Positions 7,971 through 15,524 of a DNA stretch of 20,139 nucleotides are shown piece after piece. The stretch comes from an uncultured Emergencia sp. (GTDB lineage: Bacteria; Bacillota; Clostridia; Peptostreptococcales; Anaerovoracaceae), in assembly GCA_937997955.1 (NCBI GenBank), contig CALLDR010000109.1, positions 1 to 20,139 of the forward strand, in the 5' to 3' direction. The notes beneath the pieces are model-generated. The model made no database searches and was not told where the DNA came from. It saw nothing but the letters and a program-made list of their open reading frames with translations. The position numbers and the translations under genes are program-made. Position 1 is the stretch's first letter, and each line of letters begins with the position of its first letter.

Positions 7971-9371
7971 ATGAGCAACAAGAAGAAAATTACTGTGACA
8001 AGCCCGATTGACAACAGTGTACTGGGCGAAGTGGAACTGGCTACTGTGGAAGAAGTAAAGGAAATGGTTCAAAAGGCGAAAGCGGCCCAGCCTGCATGGG
8101 AAGCAGTGCCTCTTGTAAAGCGCGCAGAGGTCACCAGAAAGCTTGCCGACCTGCTGGTTGAGAATGAAGTGGAAATCGGAACCATGAATACGAAGGAAAT
8201 GGGCAAGCCATTGGCGCAGTCTATTACCGAATGTGAAGACGCGGCTACACTTTTGAGAGGGCATACTGAAAGAGCGCTGCATCTGTACGGTCAGGTTCTG
8301 GGACAGAATATCGAAGAGCCGGAACTGATTTTTACCAAAAGAGAGGCTCTGGGCGTAATCGGGGTCATTGTTCCGTATAACTATCCTATTGAGCTGACTT
8401 ATCAGAAGCTGGCGCCGGCGCTGATTTGCGGAAATACCTGTGTTGTAAAGGTTCCAAGATCAAATCCTTTGACCATTCTTTCCATGGACAAGTATCTGAA
8501 GGAGGCCGGCGTGCCTGAAAATGTAGTGCAGATTTACTGCAGCGACGGTAAGACTACAGAAGAGGCCATCACAAAGAATCCGGATGTAGCGGCGGTAGCG
8601 ATGACAGGAAGTACTGCGGCAGGCAAGCAAATTATGAAGGCTGCCGGAGATACGCTGAAGCCGTTGATGCTGGAGCTTGGCGGAAACGATCCTTTCATTA
8701 TCTTTGAGGACGTTGATCCGAGATTAGCTGCAGAGGAAATTGCTGCGGGAAGAGAAGACTGCTGCGGACAGATTTGCTGCGGAACGAAAAGGGTGATTGT
8801 CCACGAGAGCATCAAAGACGCTGTTGTGAAGGAACTGATCAATGTTCTGGAAGGCTGGAAGGTTGGAAATCCTTTAGAGGACGGCGTTATTGTAGGAACT
8901 CTGGTCTCCGAAGACGCCGCGAAAGAAGTTGAAGCGCAGGTTCAGCATACGATTGACCAGGGCGCCGTCAAAGTGTGGGGTAATGGACGCAGTAACGCGG
9001 TTTGGGAGCCTGTCATCTTAGATAACGTAACAAAGGATATGGATATTGCGCAGAATATGGAGGTATTTGCTGCCGTATTCCCAATCATTACGTTTAAAAC
9101 AGAGGAAGAAGCGATTGAAATCGCCAACAATACAGATTATGGACTGTCCTCCGGCGTGCTTTCCGGCGACACGATGAGAGCTCTGCGGGTGGCAGGAAAG
9201 ATCCAGGCGGGCGCTGTAATTGCAAACGGCCACGGATGCTATCGAATTTATGAGCAGGCATTTGGCGGTTATAAGCACTCTGGCGTTGGTCGGGAAGGAA
9301 TCTCTGTAGGAATTGAGGAATTTAGCCAGGTTAAAACGATTTACTTAAAGGGCGCCTTTGCAGACAAATAA
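7971..9371 (+). CDS. Aldehyde dehydrogenase (succinate-semialdehyde-dehydrogenase-like)
   Basis: This NAD(P)-dependent aldehyde dehydrogenase of 466 residues has the catalytic core in place: Asn137 in VPYNYP, Lys160 (VVKVPRS), the general base Glu235 (LELGGNDP) and the nucleophile Cys269 (GQICCGTKR). The C-terminal EQAFGGYKHSGVGRE matches the usual FGGxKxSGxGRE block. Near the nucleophile it reads CCGQICCG, with Cys264 where most family members have the Asn of FxNxGQxC, so four cysteines lie within seven residues. It is the last gene of the operon, with AAAGGAG at 7956-7962 and a terminator 38 bases after the stop. It probably oxidises an aldehyde released after rearrangement or deamination, giving NAD(P)H and a carboxylate that the CoA-transferase could activate. 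Confidence 0.9.
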   Translation: MSNKKKITVTSPIDNSVLGEVELATVEEVKEMVQKAKAAQPAWEAVPLVKRAEVTRKLADLLVENEVEIGTMNTKEMGKPLAQSITECEDAATLLRGHTERALHLYGQVLGQNIEEPELIFTKREALGVIGVIVPYNYPIELTYQKLAPALICGNTCVVKVPRSNPLTILSMDKYLKEAGVPENVVQIYCSDGKTTEEAITKNPDVAAVAMTGSTAAGKQIMKAAGDTLKPLMLELGGNDPFIIFEDVDPRLAAEEIAAGREDCCGQICCGTKRVIVHESIKDAVVKELINVLEGWKVGNPLEDGVIVGTLVSEDAAKEVEAQVQHTIDQGAVKVWGNGRSNAVWEPVILDNVTKDMDIAQNMEVFAAVFPIITFKTEEEAIEIANNTDYGLSSGVLSGDTMRALRVAGKIQAGAVIANGHGCYRIYEQAFGGYKHSGVGREGISVGIEEFSQVKTIYLKGAFADK

Positions 9372-9408
9372 AATGCAGGATAGATGCAGCGAAAATCATA
9401 TCAAAGGT

Positions 9409-9439
9409 CGGGGTCATCGCAGGCGGTGGCCCCGCTTTT
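9409..9439 (+). terminator. Rho-independent terminator after the aldehyde dehydrogenase gene
   Basis: An 11-base-pair stem (9409-9419 with 9424-9434, two G-T pairs) closes on the loop CAGG and is followed by CTTTTA. It separates the five-gene operon from the ROK regulator gene. Confidence 0.85.
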
Positions 9440-9468
9440 AAAATCATGTAGGGACTGCAAAGGAAATG

Positions 9469-9498
9469 TTGAAATTGGCTTATGATAAGTGTTATAAT
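9469..9498 (+). promoter_or_regulatory. Promoter of the ROK regulator gene with overlapping motif
   Basis: The -35 TTGAAA (9469-9474) and perfect -10 TATAAT (9493-9498) are 18 bases apart. TATGATAAGTG fills the end of the spacer and continues into the -10 box, giving GATAAGTGTTATA at 9484-9496. Transcription would start near 9505, so the ATG at 9507 cannot have a ribosome site and the gene should start at 9537. Overlap of the motif with the -10 box would suit self-repression. Confidence 0.75.
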
Positions 9499-9536
9499 AT
9501 AAAAAAATGAAAGCCAGAAAAGAAATGAGGGACGAA

Positions 9537-10568
9537 ATGGATTATTCGGGAAGAAACACAACCTATGTAAAGAAAGTAAATAAAGAACTAATCCGGCAAT
9601 ATCTAAAAGACGTAAGTTCCGCAACAAACGCAGAAATCGCGTCTGTGACAAAACTCAGCGTTTCAACCAGTTCCAACATACTAAACGAGTTGATCAATAC
9701 GAAGGAAGTCATGATCTGCGATGAAATTGAATCAAATGGAGGACGGCCGGCGAGAAGATATTATTATAACCCGGATTATGAATATGAGTTATGCATATAT
9801 ACACAGATCTCAGATACAAAGAAGACGCTTTCCTATGTAGTCTTCGATTCCATCGGCCGTGAACTGAAGTTTGAAAAAATAAATGCTGATGTGATCGATG
9901 CTGACTTTATACTGGACATTATAGACAACGTGGTCAACGAATATAGAAATATCGGTATCATCGGTTTTGGAATCCCAGGCATCACCGAGGGAGGCATCGT
10001 AAAGGAATCCGATATAAAGGAATTAGAAGGCGTAAACCTTCAGCGCAGGATAAAGGAAAAATACGATGTGTTCGTCCAGATCAGCAACGAGATGAACTAT
10101 ATGGCATACGGATATTATAAAAACTCTCCGGTTGCATCAAACGCGGTCATCGCTTACCTGGCGTTTGCAGGAGGGGAATGCCCCGGATGCGGCCTTGTCG
10201 TAGGTGAAAGGGTTGTAAATGGAGCCAATGGATTCGCAGGAGAGGTACGATATCTTTTTCCAAGAGATTCTGAGGGGAACACAATTAAATTTTATCATGG
10301 AGACGATATGATAAAGGCTGCGACTGACATCCTTGTCCCGATTATCTCTATTGTGAATCCAGAGGTTGTCGTCATCACCGGAAGCCTGATCGAAAGAGGG
10401 GATGCTGACCGTATTTTGGAGGAGTGCGGCAAAATTGTTCCAGGAGACTATCTGCCGGAAATCAGATATCAGGAAGACAGCGCCCAGGACTATATCAGAG
10501 GCTTGCTTGAGCTGACTCTTGAGGAGCGCGTTAATAAAGAACTAGGGTTTGGCGTATCACGCATGTAA
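9537..10568 (+). CDS. ROK-family transcriptional regulator, divergent
   Basis: This protein of 343 residues has an N-terminal winged helix (about residues 8-65: LIRQYLKD, then NAEIASVTKLSVSTSSNIL, then NGGRPARRYY) followed by a ROK sugar-kinase-like domain. The ROK blocks seen are GFGIPGITEGGIV, LEGVNLQRRI, ISNEMNYMAYGYY and GCGLVVGERVVNGANGFAGEVRYL. Two usual features are absent: the CxCGxxGCxE zinc cluster after GE(V/I), and a clean DxGGT phosphate loop, so it is probably a pure regulator without kinase activity. It is shorter than typical ROK repressors (about 380-400). The start at 9537 is chosen because GAGGG lies at 9527-9531 and the promoter ends just before. It sits centrally in the locus and is the best candidate to control it; the ligand is unknown. 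Confidence 0.8.
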   Translation: MDYSGRNTTYVKKVNKELIRQYLKDVSSATNAEIASVTKLSVSTSSNILNELINTKEVMICDEIESNGGRPARRYYYNPDYEYELCIYTQISDTKKTLSYVVFDSIGRELKFEKINADVIDADFILDIIDNVVNEYRNIGIIGFGIPGITEGGIVKESDIKELEGVNLQRRIKEKYDVFVQISNEMNYMAYGYYKNSPVASNAVIAYLAFAGGECPGCGLVVGERVVNGANGFAGEVRYLFPRDSEGNTIKFYHGDDMIKAATDILVPIISIVNPEVVVITGSLIERGDADRILEECGKIVPGDYLPEIRYQEDSAQDYIRGLLELTLEERVNKELGFGVSRM

Positions 10569-10595
10569 AAAAATCAGAAAATTGTTCAAATATAC

Positions 10596-10624
10596 TTTAC
10601 AGGAAAGGCTGTTTGTGGTACACT
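10596..10624 (+). promoter_or_regulatory. Candidate promoter of the mutase-ATPase unit
   Basis: TTTACA (10596-10601) and TACACT (10619-10624) are 17 bases apart, with a TG dinucleotide at 10616-10617 making an extended -10. A fully AT-rich alternative, TATTAT, lies at 10625-10630. No cobalamin riboswitch fits in the 132-base gap. Confidence 0.45.
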
Positions 10625-10639
10625 TATTATAGCACATAA

Positions 10640-10651
10640 GAAAAGTGTTTT
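10640..10651 (+). promoter_or_regulatory. Candidate operator (GAAAAGTGTTTT)
   Basis: These 12 bases are identical to the - strand of 106-117 in front of the first unit. The core AAAAGTGTTTT is an interrupted palindrome. It lies about 16 bases past the candidate -10 box, where repressor binding would block elongation. The link to the ROK protein is inferred. Confidence 0.4.
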
Positions 10652-10700
10652 GAAAAGATGTTTTAGAAAGAATGAAAGCAAAATAATGCGGAGGAACATT

Positions 10701-12464
10701 ATGGAAAAAGAAATGCGGGAATATATACGGAGCCTGAAACCAGACAAATTGCCAGACTGGAAAGAACTGTTAAGCAAGGGCCTTGATATTGGCAAAGCCA
10801 CACCGACCGGTAAAAGCCGTTTCCTGGAAACCAGCGGATATGAGTCCTATTACGCATACAAGAAGGACTGTGCGGAGAAGGGAAAGATTGTATGGCAGAT
10901 TCTCATGGGTCTGGCAACCTTGGATGAGGAGCTGGAAGGCATAAGAGAAATTGAAAAGTTTTCAAAGAGGACAGGATTGGAAATTCACACGGTACAGGCA
11001 ATTCCAAGCCAGTTGATCTGCATTCCGCGGGAGATCAGAGACAAGGCGCCAGCGCCTACCAGCTATGTAGTTGATAAGCCGGAAGATTGGGCGGCGCATG
11101 GAGAGCAGTCTGATATGCAGATCATATTTGAGGACAACTGCCTTGCCTGCCCTAATTCCTTGGAGACTACGATCAATCCGCTTTCTGTCGCTTCGCCGAG
11201 AATCGGAATCCTGTCACAGTTTATTTGGGATTATCCAGGCTGTGAGGATGATATCAAAAGGTATTCGGACGTTGTTACGTCGCTGGGCATTGTAGCAGCT
11301 AAGAAGGATGAGTATATTGGAGTAGATACCTACTTGGACGACGGTATTCCGGCCTTCTTTATGGATTGTATGTCCTATGTGGCATATGCGATGCTGTCAT
11401 ACCACATTATTACGGAGCTTTGCGGAGCAAGACAGACCATCAGCTATGGGGGACTGCTGAGTGAAAGCGATACCCGACTGGCGATCGCAATGGCTTGTGA
11501 CAAGCTTCTCTCTACAGACGAGTGGAACGCGATGTCTTATATTAACGGCTCAACGGTTATGCAGTGGGATCACGATATCCAGGCTAATTGGGGACCTACC
11601 GTTCATGAGATGCTCTTTGAGATTCTTGTAGAGCGAAAGTATAAGATGGGGCTGGCCATCAATCCTGTTTCTATTACTGAGAAAATTGCTGTTCCAACGC
11701 TGCAGGACTTGCTGGATGTCTTTTCCGCAGGAGCGAGAGCCGAGGAAAAAGCACCGGAATGGGAGCCGTTTATCGACTTCAGCAAATTAGAGGAAATCAG
11801 AGACGACATGTGCGATAAGGCAAAGGTCATGTATGAAAACATCATTAACGGCTTGAAGGAATGCGGCATTGATACAGACAATCCTCTTGAAATGCTATGC
11901 GTTCTGAAGAAATTCAATCCTATGAAATTTGAGATGGCATTCCACCCGAGCACGATGAACGGGGGCTCTTTGACAGCCTATTACCCGACTGTCATCGGCA
12001 GACAGACTCTGGCGATGACCAACGAAATTATCGATGATCTTACAGCCAAAGGGTACAAGGGAGCTCTGAACGGCCTGAAAATTGTAATTGCCGCTGGGGA
12101 CGGTCATACCTATGGACTGCAGTTGGTAGAAAGCGTATTGAAAAGCATGGGAGCCAATGTCGTAAACGGAGGCCTAGGGCTGACCGCTTCAGATATGTTG
12201 GATCTCGCTGATGAGGAAGAATGTGAGTATATCGGAATCAGCGTACATAATGGCCAGGGTTTAGATTACGCGAGAATCATAACAGAGCTTGCCAAAGAAC
12301 GGCACAGGAAATATAATATTTTTATGGGAGGAAAGCTGAACGCGATCCTGCCTGGGAAATCGGAGCCAGAAGATGTGACGGAATTGATTGCCGAAACAGG
12401 GGTGTATCCGGTGGATGATCTTGAAGAGGAAATCAAAACGCTGATTGCTTGCAGAGAGGGATGA
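10701..12464 (+). CDS. Adenosylcobalamin mutase of the glutamate-mutase type, catalytic and B12 domains fused
   Basis: This protein of 587 residues begins with a TIM-barrel-like region (about 60-420) and ends with a cobalamin-binding domain (about 455-587). The C-terminal domain has the base-off motif DGHTYG (Asp467, His469 as cobalt ligand, Gly472), then NVVNGGLGLT, SVHNGQGLD and FMGGKL, each aligning by eye with glutamate mutase S subunit (DxHxxG, NVVNIGV, SSLYGQGEID, FVGGNIV). The barrel aligns with the E subunit at GLATLDEELEGI, WDYPGCED and SYGG. Arg66, Arg100 and Arg149, which hold the carboxylates in the Clostridium cochlearium enzyme, do not appear conserved (Leu68, about Ser103 and about Glu144 here). 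So a radical carbon-skeleton or group migration on another substrate is expected. The frame is open to a TTG at 10650, but GCGGAGGAA at 10689-10697 places the start at 10701. It is followed eight bases later by an ASKHA gene. Confidence 0.78.
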   Translation: MEKEMREYIRSLKPDKLPDWKELLSKGLDIGKATPTGKSRFLETSGYESYYAYKKDCAEKGKIVWQILMGLATLDEELEGIREIEKFSKRTGLEIHTVQAIPSQLICIPREIRDKAPAPTSYVVDKPEDWAAHGEQSDMQIIFEDNCLACPNSLETTINPLSVASPRIGILSQFIWDYPGCEDDIKRYSDVVTSLGIVAAKKDEYIGVDTYLDDGIPAFFMDCMSYVAYAMLSYHIITELCGARQTISYGGLLSESDTRLAIAMACDKLLSTDEWNAMSYINGSTVMQWDHDIQANWGPTVHEMLFEILVERKYKMGLAINPVSITEKIAVPTLQDLLDVFSAGARAEEKAPEWEPFIDFSKLEEIRDDMCDKAKVMYENIINGLKECGIDTDNPLEMLCVLKKFNPMKFEMAFHPSTMNGGSLTAYYPTVIGRQTLAMTNEIIDDLTAKGYKGALNGLKIVIAAGDGHTYGLQLVESVLKSMGANVVNGGLGLTASDMLDLADEEECEYIGISVHNGQGLDYARIITELAKERHRKYNIFMGGKLNAILPGKSEPEDVTELIAETGVYPVDDLEEEIKTLIACREG

Positions 12465-12471
12465 TGCAGAC

Positions 12472-14331
12472 ATGTATGTCATAGGAATAGATACAGGCGG
12501 GACATATACAGATGGGATCATAATGGACTATGAAACGAAGGAAGTTGCTCATTCCGTAAAGGTGTTTACGACTAAAGAGGATCTGTCCATCTGCATCAAC
12601 CGATGTTTTCAGTCTTTGGACATTGAAACGTACAGAAACGAGGGCATTTGTTCAATCTGTATCTCAACGACTTTGGCTACGAATGCGATCATAGAAGGCA
12701 CCAGCTGCAGCTCAGGTATGATTCTTGTCGGCAAAGTTCCAGAACATGAGCTTCCCGACGCGGCGTATCAATTCGTAGACGGGCTGCTGGACATTAAAGG
12801 CTATGTTAAAGTTCCGTTGGACGAGAAAGAGCTGGATGAAAAACTCAAGCTGCTTATACAAGAGGATAAAAGTATTGAGGCTGTTGGAATATCCTGCTAT
12901 GCGAGTACGAGGAACCCCTCTTTTGAACAGCGTATAAAGCGTAAGGTTCAGGAAGAGCTGGGGGTGCCTGTCGTCTGCGCCCATGAGTTGACCACGAAGC
13001 TGGGTTTTCAGGAGAGAACCGTCAGTACTGTTTTAAATGCCGGGCTGATACCGATTATTACAGAGCTTATAGATGCTGTCGAGGAGGTAATCGATCGTTA
13101 TCAGCTGCATGCGAACATGATGGTTGTAGACGGTTCAGGGTGCCTGCTGTACAGCCGGATCGTGACAGACCAGCCGATTCAGACGATTCTTTCCGGGCCT
13201 GCATCGAGTATGATTGGAGGACAGTATTTAACCGGAATTCAGGAAGGCTTGATCGTAGATATTGGAGGTACTACAACGGATATCGCAGTGGTGAGAGACG
13301 GTAAGGTGGCTCTGAATGAAATGGGAGCGACCGTAGGAAACTGGAAAACCAGCACTGTGGCGGCGGAGATCAGTACCTTTGGGCTTGGCGGAGACAGCCG
13401 CATCTATATAGACGAAGAGGGGCGGCTGTCCCTGTCCAGCACAAGGCAGTGGCCGATCTCCTATATGACGCAGAAATATCCCGCTCTGTGGAAGGAACTG
13501 GAACAGTACAGAAATTCACCTCAGTACAGTGACCTGGAGGTTTTCAGCGCGTATAGAAAATCGGATTGCCGGAAGCTGCGAAATGACGAGCGGCAGGTTA
13601 TGCTGCAGTTGGAATCACAGCCTCATACGAGAGGATATCTGAGAGATGCTCTCGGCGTTGCGAATGTAGAAGACGTTCTTCAAAGATTGATCGCGAAGAA
13701 TCGGATCATTGGAGGAGGGTTCACGCCTACTGATCTGATGCATGCGATGGGAAGCTATACGCCCTTTGACAGAAGGAGTTCAGAATATGTGATTTCCTGT
13801 TTTGCGGCGCGGCTGAACTGTTCAGCAGAGACAGTCATCGAACGCCTGAAGCAATTGGTCGCGGAACGTCTGGCAGACTGCTGCCGGACTGTTTCGGAGC
13901 ATTATTTGGAACTTCCGATTGTATGTATCGGCGCCCCGGCAAGGGCCTGGGTCGATATTGCAGGAGAACACTTGGGACGCGGAGTCATTGTTCCAGAGCA
14001 TGCGGAAGTCGCCAATGCCATCGGCGCGGCAATTGGAAACATATCTCCATCGGTCGATGTGCTGATTCGTCCGGATGTACGCAACCATGTATATATCATG
14101 TATATGAAGGAAGAAAGACAGGAGTTTCAGTCTTTGGAATCCGCAAAAGAGCATGCTATGCTGCTGGCCAGAAAGAGGATCAGAGAGATAGCGGCAGAGA
14201 ATCGCTGCAGCAATTATGAAATTTATGAGGATGTACAGGATGTCATGGCAGATGATAGTTTAGGAAGGAGATACGTTGAAACGAGGATCAGCATTATGGC
14301 TGTCGGAAAGCCGGATATCTATTATGACTAG
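12472..14331 (+). CDS. HyuA-like hydantoinase/oxoprolinase family ASKHA protein, possible mutase reactivase
   Basis: This protein of 619 residues is of the hydantoinase A/5-oxoprolinase/acetone-carboxylase-beta superfamily. Both phosphate-binding loops are clear: GIDTGGTYTD near the N terminus (Asp7) and VDIGGTTTDIAVV (Asp263). ILSGPASSMIGG (about residues 240-251) matches the LSGPA block of HyuA. It lies eight bases after the mutase gene, so the two are co-expressed; the ribosome site GAGAGGG at 12454-12460 is rather distant. No HyuB subunit is present, which ATP-dependent hydantoinases usually require. MutL of the glutamate mutase operon, an ASKHA-type protein, is found with that mutase. 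By analogy this protein may repair or reload the B12 mutase. The alternative is ATP-dependent opening of a cyclic amide. The family is certain, the role inferred. Confidence 0.8.
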   Translation: MYVIGIDTGGTYTDGIIMDYETKEVAHSVKVFTTKEDLSICINRCFQSLDIETYRNEGICSICISTTLATNAIIEGTSCSSGMILVGKVPEHELPDAAYQFVDGLLDIKGYVKVPLDEKELDEKLKLLIQEDKSIEAVGISCYASTRNPSFEQRIKRKVQEELGVPVVCAHELTTKLGFQERTVSTVLNAGLIPIITELIDAVEEVIDRYQLHANMMVVDGSGCLLYSRIVTDQPIQTILSGPASSMIGGQYLTGIQEGLIVDIGGTTTDIAVVRDGKVALNEMGATVGNWKTSTVAAEISTFGLGGDSRIYIDEEGRLSLSSTRQWPISYMTQKYPALWKELEQYRNSPQYSDLEVFSAYRKSDCRKLRNDERQVMLQLESQPHTRGYLRDALGVANVEDVLQRLIAKNRIIGGGFTPTDLMHAMGSYTPFDRRSSEYVISCFAARLNCSAETVIERLKQLVAERLADCCRTVSEHYLELPIVCIGAPARAWVDIAGEHLGRGVIVPEHAEVANAIGAAIGNISPSVDVLIRPDVRNHVYIMYMKEERQEFQSLESAKEHAMLLARKRIREIAAENRCSNYEIYEDVQDVMADDSLGRRYVETRISIMAVGKPDIYYD

Positions 14332-14398
14332 GGGAATATGACTAAGAGATCTGACTGAGAGAACTATCCACCCTTGGGTCAAAAATTACCGTCACTTT

Positions 14399-14407
14399 TG
14401 CTATAAC
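14399..14407 (+). promoter_or_regulatory. Candidate extended -10 promoter of the permease unit
   Basis: TGC-TATAAC (14399-14407) is an extended -10 element; no good -35 box lies 16-18 bases upstream. It sits in the 112-base gap after the ASKHA gene, and the candidate operator at 14409-14424 begins directly after it. Read-through from the mutase unit is possible because no terminator is seen between them. Confidence 0.4.
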
Positions 14408-14408
14408 A

Positions 14409-14424
14409 TATGATAAGTAAAATT
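14409..14424 (+). promoter_or_regulatory. Candidate operator before the permease gene
   Basis: TATGATAAGTAAAATT differs from 3564-3579 by one base in 16 and shares TATGATAAGT exactly with 9481-9490 in the ROK promoter. It directly follows the candidate -10 element, within the expected polymerase footprint. Confidence 0.45.
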
Positions 14425-14443
14425 AATTAAAGGAGGTTTTATA

Positions 14444-15496
14444 ATGGAATTAACCGCAACTCAATTGTATGAAAAGAGAAAGATGAATCTTGCAATTTTT
14501 GGACTATCGATTGCAATTATTTCCTCGATTGCAAACGCAACATTTCCTATCTTTAATTCTACAGCGATGGGGCTCGTAGCAGAGGATATGAGTGTTGCAG
14601 ACAAAATGGTGGCCATGTATGTGGTGACACTTCTCATGGTAGCGTTGTGCGAACTGCTGGGAGGTTTGATTACAGTGGTCTATAACTGTTTTACCGGATA
14701 TCCGCTTGCTGAATACGGGCGCGTCTGGAAGATCAAGTCCTCCAGAATGATTCTGATTTCTGCCATTTTGGGAGGTCCTATCGCGACTGCCTGCAATATG
14801 ATGGCGACAGGCTTTTGCGGTGTTACCTATACATCCTGTATGGTAGGCCTGACACCAGTTGTTACAGCTGTTTTAGGAGCGATTTTCCTAAAGGAGAAGA
14901 CTGGAGGAAGAGTCATCGTCGGTATTGTTATCACCGTGATCGGTGCTATCGTCGCGACTCTGGCACCGCCGGAAGGCGTTACAAACTTTTACCTGGGAAT
15001 CGGACTTGCTCTTGTCTGCCCGATCGCATTTGCGCTGGAAAGCATCATTAGTACCCATGCTGTAGATGTCTGTGACCCGAGAACAGCCTGCCCTCTTTAC
15101 AGAATGATCCTCAGCGCATGCATGGAGATAGCTATCGCGCTTGTTGTTTGCGTCGCAACAGGACACATGGCATGGTTTACAGGGGTATTTGCTACCGCGT
15201 TCACCTCTTCCAGAGTGATCTGGTTCATGATTCTGAGCGCAGTTTTTATGGCAATACAGTATAATATGACATACACTGCCTATACATATTGCGGAGCAAT
15301 TAAGGCGTCGGCAATATTGTTCTCATACTCTATTTGGACTATCCCAGTTGGATTGTTACTTGCGGCCTGCGGTGTTGCGCCATATGCCGTAACCGGCCTG
15401 GGCATTCTGGCAACAATCATTGTAGTCATTGGTATCATGCTGGTCATTGCGAAACCTTCCGAGCTGTTCAGCTTAAGAGATTCCAATGAAGAGTAG
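14444..15496 (+). CDS. EamA/DMT-superfamily permease
   Basis: This protein of 350 residues has about ten hydrophobic helices in two similar halves, the EamA layout of the drug/metabolite transporter superfamily. The end of the first half reads VTYTSCMVGLTPVVTAVLGAIFLKEK, the common EamA pattern in which helix 4 and a Glu-Lys turn precede helix 5. The second half ends with a similar AIKASAILFSYSIW-to-IGIMLVIAK stretch. Family members export or import amino acids, nucleotides and small organic molecules. AAAGGAGG at 14429-14436 sets the start. The gene heads a unit with a small wHTH-like protein and an alpha/beta hydrolase. It may bring in a second form of the substrate or export an end product; direction cannot be read from the sequence. 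Confidence 0.8.
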   Translation: MELTATQLYEKRKMNLAIFGLSIAIISSIANATFPIFNSTAMGLVAEDMSVADKMVAMYVVTLLMVALCELLGGLITVVYNCFTGYPLAEYGRVWKIKSSRMILISAILGGPIATACNMMATGFCGVTYTSCMVGLTPVVTAVLGAIFLKEKTGGRVIVGIVITVIGAIVATLAPPEGVTNFYLGIGLALVCPIAFALESIISTHAVDVCDPRTACPLYRMILSACMEIAIALVVCVATGHMAWFTGVFATAFTSSRVIWFMILSAVFMAIQYNMTYTAYTYCGAIKASAILFSYSIWTIPVGLLLAACGVAPYAVTGLGILATIIVVIGIMLVIAKPSELFSLRDSNEE

Positions 15497-15524
15497 AATA
15501 TTGATAATGTAAGGAGGTATAAAA

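Noticed and set aside
3632..9371. Naming the operon a carnitine degradation pathway
   Set aside because: There is no carnitine dehydrogenase of the known fold and no BCCT transporter, so only a similarity in the BKACE supports it.
9507..9536. Ten extra N-terminal residues of the ROK regulator
   Set aside because: The first ATG lies about where transcription should begin and has no ribosome site; GAGGG before the ATG at 9537 is better.
10569..10700. A cobalamin riboswitch before the B12 mutase gene
   Set aside because: The gap is only 132 bases, and no B12 box or extended folded core is visible.
12472..14331. Calling the ASKHA protein N-methylhydantoinase
   Set aside because: The B subunit is absent and the gene is tied to a B12 mutase, so the specific enzyme name is not supported.
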